NCBI RefSeq assembly: GCF_023715585.1
Contig: NZ_JAMBOK010000003.1
Location: 124,001 to 188,000, forward strand
DNA: 64,000 nucleotides
Source of the DNA: Sporosarcina luteola
GTDB taxonomy: Bacteria > Bacillota > Bacilli > Bacillales_A > Planococcaceae
Direction: 5' to 3'
The notes under the pieces were generated by a model. It was not told the DNA's origin and searched no databases. It saw nothing but the letters and a program-made list of their open reading frames with translations. Below are positions 51,542 through 58,991 of this stretch, in pieces. Each line of letters opens with the position of its first letter. Within the stretch, counting starts at the first letter, position 1. The position numbers and the translations under genes were made by a program.

Positions 51542-52054
51542 TCACTCATACAAAATCTTGCCGTCCTTCGAGAAAGCAGCAAGTTTGTATTCTGCCGAAA
51601 CATCTTTCATATTCGTATCAACAATATAATATATTCTCATATCATTTTTAGTTCCAATTATATTCACTCCCTTATCTTTGTTATCCACCACCTCGATTTT
51701 GTCTATTTCTTCATCTGCGATTAAACCCCAAGTTAAGACTAAAAACTCTTTGTCATTTAGATACAAGGGTCCTGACATACCGCTAAAACCTCTTGATAGG
51801 TCAAGTATCCCTAAGCCGCCTGTTGTATCACTGGCTTCCCATCCATTTTTGCGATTAACGACTAACCCAGCCCTCATCATTCCATCCGCTTCTTCCATGA
51901 ACACTAAAGCATACTCATCATTTGTTTGGGTGATGTAAAAGACATCCTCCCATTCCTTATTCTCTTTAATAGCTTCTTCTAGCGTTGTATCATTGCCGCA
52001 TCCACCCAGCATAATTAGTAAACAGAACATTATCAAACTTGATATGGCTTTCAT
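51542..52054 (-). CDS. Lipoprotein, unknown function
   Basis: 170 residues with a lipoprotein signal peptide (lipobox LGGC, Cys19) and a beta-rich mature domain: DVFYITQTNDEYALVFMEEA, GLGILDLSRGFSGMSGPLYL and DMRIYYIVDTNMKDVSAEYK. I cannot name a family. AAGGGAGCG precedes the ATG. It is on the minus strand at the left edge of the plus-strand small-gene array. Confidence 0.7.
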   Translation of the reverse strand: MKAISSLIMFCLLIMLGGCGNDTTLEEAIKENKEWEDVFYITQTNDEYALVFMEEADGMMRAGLVVNRKNGWEASDTTGGLGILDLSRGFSGMSGPLYLNDKEFLVLTWGLIADEEIDKIEVVDNKDKGVNIIGTKNDMRIYYIVDTNMKDVSAEYKLAAFSKDGKILYE

Positions 52055-52292
52055 TATTCACGCTCCCTTATTCAACTATTGTTGACCAGTAGCATTCTAA
52101 CTAGGAATACGTCCTTGTCGAGTACAAGTTTCAGTGATGGTTAATAAATAACTCTTCGTTATTAATTCTTCTACTCCAGGATCATCAGTTACATACTTTG
52201 AATTGTTTTTAGAATTATAGAAACTTTTCGCCGGTGAGGTCGTATAAAGTTATGAATAGAGGGAGAAATTGTTGATCCTGACATAGGAGGGG
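52055..52292. other. Divergent intergenic region at the array's left border
   Basis: AT-rich; I see no clear hairpin or promoter that can be assigned with confidence. Confidence 0.3.
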
Positions 52293-52514
52293 ATGAAAAT
52301 AAGTATTTTTAATAGAAAGGATTTAAAAGGAATTGCATGGCTATTCGTTCTTGTATTATTTGCAGGGGCTATACTAATGATTACCACTAGTTATTACCAC
52401 AATTCAGAGATAAATCTACTCCTCACCGGCTGTTATAAAAATGGTGGAGAAGCCATATTAGAAATCCATAATAATCTCACGGGAAGTTATTCTTTTGAGT
52501 GTAAGCCGAAATAG
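52293..52514 (+). CDS. Small membrane protein, 73 residues (array member)
   Basis: One membrane helix (about 14-33) followed by a short extracytoplasmic tail (LLLTGCYKNGGEAILEIHNN, LTGSYSFECKPK) with two cysteines that could form a disulfide. The CYKNGGEAxLEIHNNLTxSYSFEC tail is one I associate with small Bacillus hypothetical proteins. AGGAGGGG lies only 2 nt from the ATG, so the exact start is doubtful. Confidence 0.6.
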   Translation: MKISIFNRKDLKGIAWLFVLVLFAGAILMITTSYYHNSEINLLLTGCYKNGGEAILEIHNNLTGSYSFECKPK

Positions 52515-52535
52515 AGTTTTCATTGAAACGACTGA

Positions 52536-52553
52536 GCTAATGGGTGCTTTACT
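52536..52553 (+). repeat. Array hairpin type ii (partial)
   Basis: GCTAATGGGTGCTTTACT matches the type ii core (TAACGGGTGCTTTACTTGAA) found between most genes of the array. Confidence 0.6.
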
Positions 52554-52565
52554 GGGGGTGGGCAA

Positions 52566-52910
52566 ATGAAAAGATGGCTATCTTATTTATTTTATTTTGT
52601 TACAACAATAGCGGTAACCTATGTCTTCCAGTTGGTAATCTTGTTTTATATAAGTGGTATGCGTTTTACTGCTGCTGATAGAAGTCCAACCGTAGATATA
52701 GATATAGGTGCAAAGATTATGTTTAGTATAGGTATTCCAGTATTCTATTTTATCGGTTTAATAATCTTTTTCTTTTTTTATCGTTCAGTACTGGAGCTGT
52801 TTAAAATTGAATTAAAAAACATGCTTCCCATTTGTTTTAATACCTTTATTACTTTGTGTTTAATAGTCCTTTTCACTCGTTTTGCATTTGACTTCTCTTT
52901 CTTTCACTAA
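52566..52910 (+). CDS. Membrane protein, 114 residues (array member)
   Basis: Three predicted membrane helices (about 5-27, 58-80, 92-112) with a short extracytoplasmic loop rich in polar residues (SGMRFTAADRSPTVDIDIGA). GGGGGTGGG precedes the ATG. The stop codon TAA (52908-52910) is part of the type i hairpin CACTAACGGTGCAGTTTAGT. No family recognised. Confidence 0.65.
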   Translation: MKRWLSYLFYFVTTIAVTYVFQLVILFYISGMRFTAADRSPTVDIDIGAKIMFSIGIPVFYFIGLIIFFFFYRSVLELFKIELKNMLPICFNTFITLCLIVLFTRFAFDFSFFH

Positions 52911-52932
52911 CGGTGCAGTTTAGTTGAATAAG
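52905..52932 (+). repeat. Array hairpin type i
   Basis: CACTAACGGTGCAGTTTAGT then TGAATAAG; overlaps the stop of the upstream gene and lies 60 bp before the next gene. Confidence 0.75.
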
Positions 52933-52991
52933 AATTTAAAGAACAAATATCGAATAAAGAGATGTTTATTATTTGAAGGGAAATGATTTAA

Positions 52992-53381
52992 ATGAAAAAG
53001 TTTATCTGGATAGTATTGTTCTTAATTTTGCCAGTAATATTTTCAGGGTGTTCATCATCTGATGAAGTGATTCGAGTAGGAACTCCTGTTAATGGAATTG
53101 AAGGAATAAAAATTAATAAAGAAATCAAGGACTCGGAATCAATCGAAGCTTTGAGGGCGATCATTAGAAAAAGAACGGAGATTGAAGAACCAAAAGACTT
53201 AGATAGTGAACCCGACACATTCTTTTCGCTTGATAGACCCAAGGAAGGCATTGCTGAATTGTGGTTATATGTTTACTATCAAGACGACGGTAGTTCAATT
53301 TTATCTAATGACGGTGTAAATGGTTACTTTGCCCTTTCTAAAGAACAAACTAATGAATTAAGAAGCATATTAGAACAATAG
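52992..53381 (+). CDS. Lipoprotein, 129 residues (array member)
   Basis: Signal peptide with lipobox FSGC (Cys20). The mature part contains EGIKINKEIKDSESIEALRA and IIRKRTEIEEPKDLDSEPDT, FFSLDRPKEGIAELWLYVYY, a small alpha/beta domain. Similar short lipoproteins occur in Bacillus as hypothetical proteins. GAAGGGAAATG lies before the ATG. Confidence 0.7.
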   Translation: MKKFIWIVLFLILPVIFSGCSSSDEVIRVGTPVNGIEGIKINKEIKDSESIEALRAIIRKRTEIEEPKDLDSEPDTFFSLDRPKEGIAELWLYVYYQDDGSSILSNDGVNGYFALSKEQTNELRSILEQ

Positions 53382-53454
53382 TAATTCTTTATTCAGCTAT
53401 ATTACACTTACAGGGCGTTGATCCAAAAAGGGATTGATTCCTTTTTAGAAATTG

Positions 53455-53483
53455 TTACTAAAGCGGCAGTTTAGTTGAAGAAG
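53455..53483 (+). repeat. Array hairpin type i
   Basis: TTACTAAAGCGGCAGTTTAG then TTGAAGAAG, preceded by a degenerate type ii block at 53405 (ACTTACAGGGCGTTGAT) and a hairpin AAAAAGGGATTGATTCCTTTTT. Confidence 0.7.
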
Positions 53484-53536
53484 GAAAAGGATGTAGAAAG
53501 TAATTTTCATCAATAATTTAGGAGGATGAGAGGGAA

Positions 53537-53737
53537 ATGGGGCTATTCTTATTGTTTGCTATTCCAATAGTAGCAGCTATTTTATGGTTTCTAAATTTAG
53601 TAACTCTCATAAAAAACATCAAGGACAATAGAGATTCGCGTAACCAAATGATACTTGGTGCAGTATATACATTCTTCGTGATATCACCGATTATTTATAT
53701 ACTTGTAGACTTATTTTACAGAGGGGTGCTTTATTAA
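53537..53737 (+). CDS. Small membrane protein, 66 residues (array member)
   Basis: Two membrane helices (about 3-24 and 41-62) joined by a charged cytoplasmic loop (IKNIKDNRDSRNQM). AGGAGGATGAGAGGGAA precedes the ATG. Its stop is immediately followed by a type ii hairpin. No family recognised. Confidence 0.6.
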   Translation: MGLFLLFAIPIVAAILWFLNLVTLIKNIKDNRDSRNQMILGAVYTFFVISPIIYILVDLFYRGVLY

Positions 53738-53850
53738 ACTAACGGGGGGCTTTACTTCAAGAAGGGGTAAAGCCTTTTTTCTTACTTGAACTAACGGTGC
53801 AGGTTAGTTCAAGAGTGTTGTTTAACTTGTGTTCAACAATCGGGCCAGAT
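53736..53850 (+). repeat. Array intergenic unit: type ii + terminator + type i + tail
   Basis: Type ii: AACTAACGGGGGGCTTTACT (53738 on). A terminator overlaps it: GGCTTTAC/GTAAAGCC then TTTTTT. Type i is perfect: CTTGAACTAAC (53785-53795), loop GGTGCAG, GTTAGTTCAAG (53803-53813). The tail GTGTTGTTTAACTTGTGTTC (then AACAATCGG) recurs at 56819. Confidence 0.85.
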
Positions 53851-53886
53851 TGATGAATTCATTATTCATTCATTGGGGGTAAATCT

Positions 53887-54177
53887 ATGAAAAAAACTTT
53901 TGGGACACTCATTATCCTTTTCACGTTATTACTTGCCTCTTGTGGAGGGACTTCAACTGCCTCATCGTTAACTGTGATTGAAAAAGGTCAGTCAAACAAT
54001 AACAAAGAATTTTGGATTTTGGTAAATGACTCGAACGATCCAAGCAAAGAAGAAACGTTTAAGATAATGATAAAAGAAAGGGCAATTTGGAACCTAATTG
54101 AGGAAGAGAAGGAGTATTTCATCATGTATTCAAACAATGGAGACAAACCTCGGGTATTAGAAAACATTCAGCCTTAA
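53887..54177 (+). CDS. Lipoprotein, 96 residues (array member)
   Basis: Signal peptide with lipobox LASC (Cys19), a short Ser/Thr spacer and a compact beta domain (LTVIEKGQSNNNKEFWILVN, KIMIKERAIWNLIEEEKEYF). OB- or SH3-like strands are plausible, but no family was recognised. TTGGGGGTAAAT precedes the ATG. Confidence 0.7.
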   Translation: MKKTFGTLIILFTLLLASCGGTSTASSLTVIEKGQSNNNKEFWILVNDSNDPSKEETFKIMIKERAIWNLIEEEKEYFIMYSNNGDKPRVLENIQP

Positions 54178-54255
54178 TGGCTGGAAAGGATAATGTTTAG
54201 TGCAATCCTCGCCTACAATAGGGCGATATTGTTTAAGGAGGTCTCTGTTCTTCTT

Positions 54256-54327
54256 AAACTAACAGGGTGCTTACTTCAAGAAGGGTTAAAGCCTTTTTTC
54301 TTATTGAACTAACGGTGCAGGTTAGTA
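54256..54327 (+). repeat. Array intergenic unit: type ii + terminator + type i
   Basis: AACTAACAGGGTGCTTACTT (type ii), GGGTTAAAGCCTTTTTTC (terminator part), then TTATTGAACTAACGGTGCAG and GTTAGTA (type i). It is nearly the same as the unit at 53736. Confidence 0.8.
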
Positions 54328-54378
54328 TGATTAAGCATGAAACAAACCGACTAGGATTCCGTCTAATCGTAAAAGGGA

Positions 54379-54867
54379 GTGGGAACGATTAGAAAATTAT
54401 TTATCGTTGTTTCTATAATTTTGATTTTCGGACTATTTGGCTGTGTAAAAAATAATAACAATGAAGAAAATGTAAGTGGTGAACCGAAAATCACCAATGA
54501 GTCTAAACAGGTAGATGATTTCAAAGTAACACTAAATGTTGAAAAAGACCTTACTGTTTATGCCACGATTACTTATATAGGAGAAGCAGCAGAAAAAGAT
54601 ATATATCATGGTGGAAGTATTTTTTTCTTAAATGTCTATCAACAAGATGGTGATTTTGAATATTTTGGTGCTATGAATCAACCATTATTAACAACTACAC
54701 TGATTCGGAATGAACCTCACATAGTAAAATTTAAAGGGATAGAAAAACTTAAATTAAAGACAGGTACTTATGAATTTGAAGCTATTGCTGATTTTTCCTT
54801 GGATTCAGATGATGTATTAGGAACAAAAATTGAAATTCCTGTTTCTAAAATTGCGGAAGTTAAATAA
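54379..54867 (+). CDS. Lipoprotein, 162 residues (array member)
   Basis: Signal peptide with lipobox LFGC and an Asn/Glu-rich spacer. The mature domain is immunoglobulin-like: VDDFKVTLNVEKDLTVYATI, then TYIGEAAEKDIYHGGSIFFL and FEAIADFSLDSDDVLGTKIE, reminiscent of intracellular proteinase inhibitor or DUF4352-like folds. The nominal GTG at 54379 overlaps its own ribosome site; ATT at 54388, 5 nt after GGAGTGGG, would give IRKLFIVVSIILIF, a normal lipoprotein start. A non-canonical ATT start is therefore possible. Confidence 0.65.
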   Translation: MGTIRKLFIVVSIILIFGLFGCVKNNNNEENVSGEPKITNESKQVDDFKVTLNVEKDLTVYATITYIGEAAEKDIYHGGSIFFLNVYQQDGDFEYFGAMNQPLLTTTLIRNEPHIVKFKGIEKLKLKTGTYEFEAIADFSLDSDDVLGTKIEIPVSKIAEVK

Positions 54868-54874
54868 TTCCTTG

Positions 54875-54963
54875 TTCAACTAATGAATGCTTTAGTTGAA
54901 GATCATTGGGCTGCTTACGGCTCTTTTTCCTTATTGAATTAACGCCGCAGATTAGTTGAATAA
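54875..54963 (+). repeat. Array intergenic unit: type ii + terminator + type i
   Basis: Type ii is a perfect hairpin TTCAACTAA (54875-54883), TGAATGC, TTTAGTTGAA (54891-54900). GGGCTGCTTACGGCTCTTTT follows, then type i TTATTGAATTAACGCCGCAG and ATTAGTTGAATAA. Confidence 0.82.
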
Positions 54964-55033
54964 AGAATAGACAGTCGTAAAACGGGACTTGCAACTGAGA
55001 GGGAGTGGAAGTTGTTGAATTGGGAGTAAAGGG

Positions 55034-55200
55034 GAATTAGACCATAAGCTGATATCTAATCTTCTGAAAGCATTTCTCAATCAGCCTATAGTGAAGTTGC
55101 ATTTGCCACAGGTGATACGGGTATCCATCTACTTGAAGGAAGGGAGGACGTCCGGCTTGTCAGGTTTATGAATCGGCTGGATCATTTTACTAACAAATAA
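55034..55200 (+). pseudogene. Decayed gene fragment in the array
   Basis: Two overlapping frames look coding: ELDHKLISNLLKAFLNQ from 55034 and, shifted by one base, QSAYSEVAFATGDTGIHLLE then GREDVRLVRFMNRLDHFTNK ending at TAA 55200. Joining them needs one frameshift. No start codon with a ribosome site is visible. It occupies a slot between array hairpins, so it is probably a dead member. Confidence 0.35.
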
Positions 55201-55244
55201 TAGCGGTGTGAATTGTGGTTTCTGAACTTGGGGGGAAGTATCAG

Positions 55245-55805
55245 ATGGAAATTATAGTGAGTGTAGTATTGTTGTTACTCTTCGGATATGTTCTTTTCAA
55301 GTTCTATCGGCTCAAAAGTAAATTGAAACAAGCTGTCGTTTTTCCTGTCACAGAAGAAGACTTGAAGGCGATGCGGGCACAACCAAAAAAAGCATTGGAT
55401 TTGCCGGTGGTTGCTAGTCTACTAAGGGGCATTTGTGCTTTAGGTCTCTTGTTTCTCTTTTTTATTATCACGGTAATTTATGATTTGTATGACAGCGAAG
55501 TGGTAGGATGGAATCTTTATGCCATGTTTATAGTGCCTTTGATGATATTTAATCCAGCTTGGAATCTATTTGCGATCGTGGAAGACGGTGTGATATGCGA
55601 GGGGCGGTTTGTACCATGGAATAGCATTCGATCGTATCAAATCGAGGAAGTTCATTCGAACCATCCTGTTTATACACCTGGCGTAAGCAATGCATACGTG
55701 CTGAAGATACACAGGAAGAGGAAGTATTTCATAATTAGTTGTTTTATTACGACAGATGCGGTGATAGAGAAGCTAATCGGATTACTGGATGCCCGTTTAT
55801 CGTGA
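55245..55805 (+). CDS. Membrane protein with PH-like C-terminal domain, 186 residues (array member)
   Basis: One N-terminal helix (2-20), two more (about 55-77 and 88-108), then a soluble domain (about 115-186) containing LFAIVEDGVICEGRFVPWNS, IRSYQIEEVHSNHPVYTPGV and LKIHRKRKYFIISCFI, a pattern seen in bacterial PH-domain membrane proteins (DUF5673-like). ATG 55245 follows GGGGGGAAGTATC. The stop is followed directly by the inverted family 2 element. Confidence 0.65.
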   Translation: MEIIVSVVLLLLFGYVLFKFYRLKSKLKQAVVFPVTEEDLKAMRAQPKKALDLPVVASLLRGICALGLLFLFFIITVIYDLYDSEVVGWNLYAMFIVPLMIFNPAWNLFAIVEDGVICEGRFVPWNSIRSYQIEEVHSNHPVYTPGVSNAYVLKIHRKRKYFIISCFITTDAVIEKLIGLLDARLS

Positions 55806-55815
55806 ACATAAAAAT

Positions 55816-55900
55816 ATCCATCCTTGCGTGTAACGGGTTCGGTTGATGGGGAGAAAACAATAAAAAATACTGCATTTGGGGACACATCGAATTTGATGTA
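55816..55900 (-). repeat. Dispersed palindromic element, family 2, copy 2 (inverted)
   Basis: TAACGGGTTCGGTTGATGGG and GAGAAAACAATAAAAAATAC, then TGCATTTGGGGACACAT: the reverse complement of the copy at 12088. On its left is ATCCATCCTTGCGTG, the same sequence as in the terminator at 5227, so two repeat types are joined here. The outer arm is altered (GTAGTATCC). Confidence 0.7.
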
Positions 55901-56018
55901 GTATCCATTGACCATAAATCTACATTTGATAAAAGACTACTCGGAAAAGAATCCCATCACCTTGAAATTACAAGTCAAGCTTACCTACATATCTTGTCTT
56001 GAAAGAGGAGGAGACCCA

Positions 56019-56618
56019 ATGACGTTAAAAGAGGAAATTAACAGACCAGTGAAAGCGGATAATCTTATTGTCTTTGCATTTTTTCTGCATCTTTTGTTTG
56101 TGTTAGTGGCCAGCTCTGTACCGGAAGGACAGTTCTCTTTTTGGCTGCCCATCAACTTAACATTGGAGGCTTTCATTATGTTCCGTCTCCTCCTATTGTG
56201 GAGACGTTATAGTAAGAGCGACCCAAGGCGGTACAATTCCCTCCAGTTGTATTGGATACTTACCGGACTATCTATTTTTGCAATGATGCCTTTTGTTAGG
56301 GCGGTATATGGTTCGGTAGCTTTTTGGCCTTTCCTGGTCGTTACAGTGTTTTTATTCCTATTGAGTCATTTATGGAAAGAGCGGATTGCTTCAGTTTTTG
56401 TGAATCCCGGCAAAACGAAGCAACTCGTCAAATGGCCGAAAGCCCTCGCCATCATGATTATCGTAGGGATTGTCATTATGTCTGCGCTGCGCTTCACACC
56501 GGCACATCCAAACTTGGGACTTAGTATCTTTATATATATGATAGGTGGTTTTATGGTTTTTCTTGCAACTCCTTTTTCGATTTCCAAAGAACGAATCCAA
56601 GAGCTGATAGACGAATAA
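56019..56618 (+). CDS. Membrane protein, 199 residues (array member)
   Basis: About six membrane helices (LIVFAFFLHLLFVLVASSV, LEAFIMFRLLLLW, LYWILTGLSIFAMMPFVRAV, FWPFLVVTVFLFLLSHL, ALAIMIIVGIVIMSAL, SIFIYMIGGFMVFLAT) and a short basic C-terminus. No family recognised. ATG 56019 follows GAGGAGGAG; the frame extends to 55908 into the repeat. GC is higher than that of the other array members. Confidence 0.65.
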   Translation: MTLKEEINRPVKADNLIVFAFFLHLLFVLVASSVPEGQFSFWLPINLTLEAFIMFRLLLLWRRYSKSDPRRYNSLQLYWILTGLSIFAMMPFVRAVYGSVAFWPFLVVTVFLFLLSHLWKERIASVFVNPGKTKQLVKWPKALAIMIIVGIVIMSALRFTPAHPNLGLSIFIYMIGGFMVFLATPFSISKERIQELIDE

Positions 56619-56736
56619 GAAATGGTACTAAATGGGGGATTATCAAGAAATCGATTCTTTACTAAAAAACGATAAGAGCAAAGAAGCCCTAGTCAAGCGG
56701 GTGCTGATAATATTGAGGTGCAAAATTAACAATGTC

Positions 56737-56860
56737 TTTACTAACGAGTGCTTCACTTGAAGATCGTTGACCTGCTGGGACTCTTTCATATAGAACTAAC
56801 GAAGCAGTTTAGTTGAAGAGTGTTGTTTAACTTCTGTTCAACAATCGGACCATTTTGAGG
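56737..56860 (+). repeat. Array intergenic unit: type ii + type i + tail
   Basis: TTTACTAACGAGTGCTTCAC then TTGAAGATC (type ii); AGAACTAACGAAGCAGTTTA then GTTGAAG (type i); tail GTGTTGTTTAACTTCTGTTC then AACAATCGGACCA, about 90 percent the same as the tail at 53815. Confidence 0.82.
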
Positions 56861-56908
56861 AACACTGAATAAGTGATAGAAGTGAGGTTATACGAGAGGT
56901 GGGATGTA

Positions 56909-57238
56909 ATGACGTGGCTTTTTTTGTTGGTTTTTCTAATCGTAAGTTACTATTTTATCATGAAAGCTAAATCGAAAAATATCGAGAAATCTTTTTCTTT
57001 ATTATCCCTGTTAATGTTTATGTTAATGGCTACTCCAATTTGGAACGAAAGATTATTTGATTACATCATAGATATAAGTCTATTTTTGCCTTTTGTGTTT
57101 GGGATGTTAGGAATCATATTTGGATGGTTTGGTATTAAAGATGGTACAAGAGCAGGTTTCATTTTAATAAATATCTTGGCATTACTTTTTTATCTCATTG
57201 TTTTCCTGATGGGAACAATAGGTTTTCAAGAACCTTAA
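56909..57238 (+). CDS. Membrane protein, 109 residues (array member)
   Basis: Four short hydrophobic segments (about 2-18, 29-43, 50-74, 82-104) with little else. No family recognised. ATG 56909 follows GAGAGGTGGG; an upstream in-frame GTG at 56873 has no site. AT-rich. Confidence 0.6.
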   Translation: MTWLFLLVFLIVSYYFIMKAKSKNIEKSFSLLSLLMFMLMATPIWNERLFDYIIDISLFLPFVFGMLGIIFGWFGIKDGTRAGFILINILALLFYLIVFLMGTIGFQEP

Positions 57239-57289
57239 AATGACTTTTCAGTTATCAAAGGCGGGATTATTGTATTAGCCTCGCTATTC

Positions 57290-57323
57290 TTATTGAACTA
57301 ACGCGGCAGTTTAGTTGAAGAAG
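57290..57323 (+). repeat. Array hairpin type i
   Basis: TTATTGAACTAACGCGGCAG then TTTAGTTGAAGAAG. Confidence 0.78.
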
Positions 57324-57397
57324 AAGGTTTTTTTACGATCGCATTGAATAAGTTAATATATGTAAATTATTTGTACGGGTAGGAAGGGGGTAAACTT

Positions 57398-57664
57398 TTG
57401 AAAAAATTATTTTCTATCTATTTTGTACTGATTTTTTGCATTGGTGTTTTGTTTGTACCTGTGTCATTAAAGTGGGGACCAAATCTTGAATTTCATAGCA
57501 AAAAATATGTTCCTTTATGGCAATTACAAACACAGCACTTTACGATTGATGGTTATAATCCAATTTATGAGCTTGATATTATGAGACTAATATATGAAAT
57601 TGGCATAGTAACCTTATTAGTCTATATATTGTATTTAATATTAAAAAGAGAGTTGAATAATTAA
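57398..57664 (+). CDS. Small membrane protein, 88 residues (array member)
   Basis: N-terminal helix (about 4-24), an extracytoplasmic stretch with aromatic residues (KYVPLWQLQTQHFTIDGYNP) and a C-terminal helix (about 64-82) with a basic end. TTG start behind GGAAGGGGG. A similar layout occurs in small Bacillus hypothetical proteins; function unknown. Confidence 0.6.
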   Translation: MKKLFSIYFVLIFCIGVLFVPVSLKWGPNLEFHSKKYVPLWQLQTQHFTIDGYNPIYELDIMRLIYEIGIVTLLVYILYLILKRELNN

Positions 57665-57792
57665 ATAATTTATTGAAGTAAGTGAAATTTTGGCTCGGAA
57701 GGATAAAAAATATAAAGAGGCAATTTGGGGATTCAAGATAGGATTATCCGCGAAGATAATCATCAATCAATGCAAGTAATCGGATTATTTTT

Positions 57793-57831
57793 TTATTAAC
57801 GGGTGCTTTACTCAAGAATCAGAGCTGCTTA
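57793..57831 (+). repeat. Array hairpin type ii
   Basis: TATTAACGGGTGCTTTACTC then AAGAATCAGAGCTGCTTA. Confidence 0.75.
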
Positions 57832-57878
57832 GACGATACTTTCAAAAAAATGGGACATCAAAATAAAGGGGGTTATCA

Positions 57879-58196
57879 ATGGATGCTTTTCGTGGTTTTC
57901 ATGTAGATATGTCAAATTATCCAAGTGGACTCGCAGCCTTTCTAATCGTGAGGCTGATCTAAATTGGATTACTGAATGACAAAAAAGAACTAAAAGAAAT
58001 AGTGACCGTAGTCTGGGACCTGCTATTATTTATATTTATTTGCTACTTTACGTTTACATATCGTGAATATATGCTGGACGAGATTGGTTACAAAGTACAT
58101 TTTGTTTGGTTGCTTTTGATAGGGTTGCTTGTACTTCATGTCAAAGATATTTATTCGCTAATCAAATCTAAGAGTACAAAAGAAGAAAAACAATGA
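57879..58196 (+). pseudogene. Small membrane protein gene interrupted by an in-frame TAA (array member)
   Basis: ATG 57879, behind AAAGGGGGTTATC, opens a frame that reads 27 codons (DAFRGFHVDMSNYPSGLAAF, LIVRLI) to TAA 57960-57962. The same frame then continues without interruption (IGLLNDKKELKEIVTVVWDL, LLFIFICYFTF...) to TAA 58196, giving two membrane helices. A single base change in codon 28 (for example TAT or TAC to TAA) would explain it. The second part alone could start only at GTG 58002 without a ribosome site. Family unknown. Confidence 0.55.
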
Positions 58197-58210
58197 TTAT
58201 AATGCACATA

Positions 58211-58298
58211 TTTTACTAATGGGTGCTTTACTTGAAGAACAAGCTACAAAGACGGGTTACTGTTCTTATTGAAGTAACGTGGAGGTTAGTTCAATAAG
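58211..58298 (+). repeat. Array intergenic unit: type ii + type i
   Basis: TTTACTAATGGGTGCTTTAC then TTGAAGAAC (type ii). Type i is perfect: CTTATTGAAGTAAC (58265-58278), loop GTGGAG, then GTTAGTTCAATAAG (58285-58298) with one mismatch. Confidence 0.83.
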
Positions 58299-58383
58299 AA
58301 AATGCATAAATGAATATATTGAAAACTGCAACTATTTATATGTTGACTCGTATAATAGGTAACAGGTGTAAGGAGGTATTTAG

Positions 58384-58806
58384 ATGAAACGTTTTATGTA
58401 TTATTTTGTATGGGTTCTATTTATTGGTTTCATCTGTTATCTAGGAAGCCAATATTATATGAGTTTAAAATTCATTGCCCAAGAAACGTTTGATAACAAA
58501 TTATTCTTTATGTACAGTCTCGTGTTTCCTGTCATTATTGGGATGCTATTAAAGCTACCTGTATTGGTCAAAGACATTAAGCAACAGAAAAAATGGACAT
58601 TCGATTGGGTGAAATTGTTAGCAATTGGTGCCCCAACCTTTTTTATCGTAACTTCTCCCGTTTTGATTTATCTCATTTGGACTTATACCTCGATTGGTCA
58701 ACATTCAATATTTCAGGACTATTTAATAATAACAATTAGTACTCCATTCACGACAGCAGCAGGAATAGTGCTTGGATACTGCTTGTTGGATATTCTGAAA
58801 AAGTAA
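58384..58806 (+). CDS. Membrane protein, 140 residues (array member)
   Basis: Four membrane helices (about 5-22, 38-56, 76-98, 114-134) with a charged cytoplasmic loop VKDIKQQKKWTFDW between the second and third. No family recognised. AAGGAGGTATTTAG precedes the ATG. Confidence 0.62.
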   Translation: MKRFMYYFVWVLFIGFICYLGSQYYMSLKFIAQETFDNKLFFMYSLVFPVIIGMLLKLPVLVKDIKQQKKWTFDWVKLLAIGAPTFFIVTSPVLIYLIWTYTSIGQHSIFQDYLIITISTPFTTAAGIVLGYCLLDILKK

Positions 58807-58866
58807 AACACTTTTAGTCATCAGTTACGCTTGTATTGAAAAAGCGGGTAGGATTTGGAGACTCTT

Positions 58867-58953
58867 GTTCAAGTAACGGGTGCTTTACTTGAAGATCGTG
58901 GCTGCTTAGACAGCGGCTCTTTTTTCTTTAACTAACAAGGCAGGTTAGCTGAA
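58867..58953 (+). repeat. Array intergenic unit: type ii + terminator + type i
   Basis: Perfect type ii: TTCAAGTAA (58868-58876), CGGGTGCT, TTACTTGAA (58885-58893). A terminator GCTGCTTAGACAGCGGC with TTTTTTC follows, then type i TTAACTAACAAGGCAGGTTA and GCTGAAG. Confidence 0.83.
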
Positions 58954-58991
58954 GAACAAACTCTACCTGTTTCAAAAAAAGGGGGGATTCA

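Noticed and set aside
55908..56018. N-terminal extension of the 199-residue membrane protein
   Set aside because: It runs into the family 2 repeat and lacks a ribosome site, while ATG 56019 has GAGGAGGAG in front.
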